The notes under the pieces: generated by a model | Told to the model about the DNA's origin: nothing | Databases searched by the model: none | What the model saw: only the letters and a program-made list of their open reading frames with translations | Made by a program: the position numbers and the translations under genes | In this document: one piece after another, positions 63,001 through 64,000 of the stretch | How the letters are laid out: every line of letters begins with the position of its first letter | Position numbering within the stretch: the stretch's first letter is position 1 | Assembly: GCF_021134715.1 (NCBI RefSeq) | Contig: NC_060021.1 | Location: 10,014,501 to 10,078,500 of the forward strand | Direction of reading: 5' to 3' | From: Daphnia pulex | Taxonomy: Eukaryota; Arthropoda; Branchiopoda; Diplostraca; Daphniidae | Length of the DNA: 64,000 nt

Positions 63001-64000
63001 ATATACACACACAAATACGGCAGAACAAAATCGTCTTGAAAAGAATGTGACGGCACAAAATAGTTGTAAACAAGACTTTTTCTTCTTACCTTTTAGCCCG
63101 CGAGAAGTGAGAAGACAAACCAGCAGACGACACACACGCGCCCGAAATCCACAACGATCATGGACAACTGCCAGCAAATTAAACGTAAATGACGAGGTTC
63201 GGCCCTTCCATGAGCTTCAATTAGACGTGGGCTGATAAAACGGTTGGGAAATCCTTCGGCAATCACAATTGCAGTCCAAACGAGGTTGATTTTCGATAAT
63301 AAACAAGATAACAAAACAGCTAGGACTTTGCCCAACACTCGACGTTCGGTCACCTTTACGCGGCCATTGCAGGATGGCTAATGCTGACTGGCAACACAGG
63401 CACCGCTTCATCACCCTCCCCCCCATTTTTCTAAGCGTTTCAGACGCCAGAGTCTCCAGCGCCATCTACCGGTCAATTTTAAAACTACATAAAGCGGATA
63501 GGAAAATTCAACGAGGAAAAGCCATGAAAACTTTCCCATCTTCCTCGACAATCATTCAACTAGACTTTGATACAGTGTTATTTCTTGTGTTGTATAATAA
63601 ATGTGGAGATCGTTGCGTTATGCAAAACACACACACGTAGACACGCGTGCACTCAACATGTGAAGCTACTATAATATTTAACAGCGACGAGCTGAGAGCG
63701 CGCACAAGGAAACTCCAAAGGTAAATAATTCACCGGTATCGTTATAAAGAAGCAGAACCCACATTAAATGTGACGTAAGAATTATAGCCCACCATCGACC
63801 GACCGAATAACTGCAGTGCTGATTCCAGCCGGCAGAACAGTGTGACTCGCCATATAGCGTTCGCCACATTTCCCGTCAAAAATCTAAAAAGGGTAATGAT
63901 AAACAGCTGATGGTTAAGGTAAATATACTAATGCTAATGACAGACAACTCGTAATCCGCACATTACAAAGGGTCGTTGGTTCGTTCTGTTAAATATTAAT
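54046..64000. other. Region upstream of pico: low-complexity, no supported gene
   Basis: Probably 5' introns, leader exons and upstream DNA of the pico gene. It contains purine-rich and A/T-rich tracts, (AC)n at 58231-58247, TAG repeats at 58255-58270 and an inverted repeat at 61221-61277. No exon with good borders and protein-like content was found. The longest open frame (57874-58326, minus) is discussed in the findings. Confidence 0.4.
61221..61277. repeat. AT-rich inverted repeat (potential hairpin)
   Basis: The left arm GCTGCTATTTTTTATTTTAA pairs with the right arm ending AATAGAAAATAGCAGC; about 19 of the first 20 bp match, around an A-rich loop. It could be the remnant of a small inverted-repeat element. 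No target duplication is obvious. Confidence 0.7.

Noticed and set aside
42000..64000. Transfer RNA or ribosomal RNA genes
   Set aside because: I found no stretch with convincing A and B boxes or a cloverleaf by eye. A tRNAscan run would settle it.

Overview
This window is eukaryotic and most likely from a branchiopod crustacean, probably a Daphnia. The reasons are GT-AG introns, a TATA box followed by a TCAGT arthropod initiator, AT-rich spacers full of microsatellites, and secreted Tyr-Thr-rich 'YYTEAPKYY' repeat genes of a kind I associate with Daphnia. The genus is inferred; the species cannot be read from the sequence.

Layout. (1) 1332-18507, plus strand: a giant AHNAK/periaxin-type scaffold gene in eight coding exons, one of them 10.8 kb long. 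The exons join in frame to give about 4276 residues: a possible N-myristoylated start, one PDZ domain at about residues 90-172, then thousands of residues of K-x-P-K/F and Ser/Asp-rich repeats. (2) About 19735-33265: a 13.5 kb imperfect inverted repeat with arms near 6 kb and a spacer near 1.1 kb. Each arm carries two broken copies of a secreted Tyr-rich gene facing the centre. The left arm alone carries a 1038-bp hAT element with an 8-bp target duplication, and the right arm keeps the exact empty site. The spacer and inner arms hold fragments of what looks like a mitochondrially targeted gene. (3) 34695-54000, minus strand: the single MRL-family gene (pico / lamellipodin / RIAM / MIG-10). It has five coding exons for 1106 residues, with an N-terminal talin-binding-like helix, a coiled coil, RA and PH domains and a proline-rich tail. 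A second in-frame first exon at 40692-40820 would give a form of 1092 residues without that helix. (4) 54001-64000 and the large pico intron 40821-53829: low-complexity, microsatellite-rich DNA in which I can support no further coding exon.

Together. Both main genes encode cortical scaffold or adaptor proteins: a PDZ scaffold that may be membrane-tethered, and an adaptor linking Ras-family GTPases, phosphoinositides, talin and Ena/VASP to actin. Whether they work together cannot be told from this window. The palindrome between them is the most dynamic part: homogenised arms, a later transposon insertion and decaying genes.
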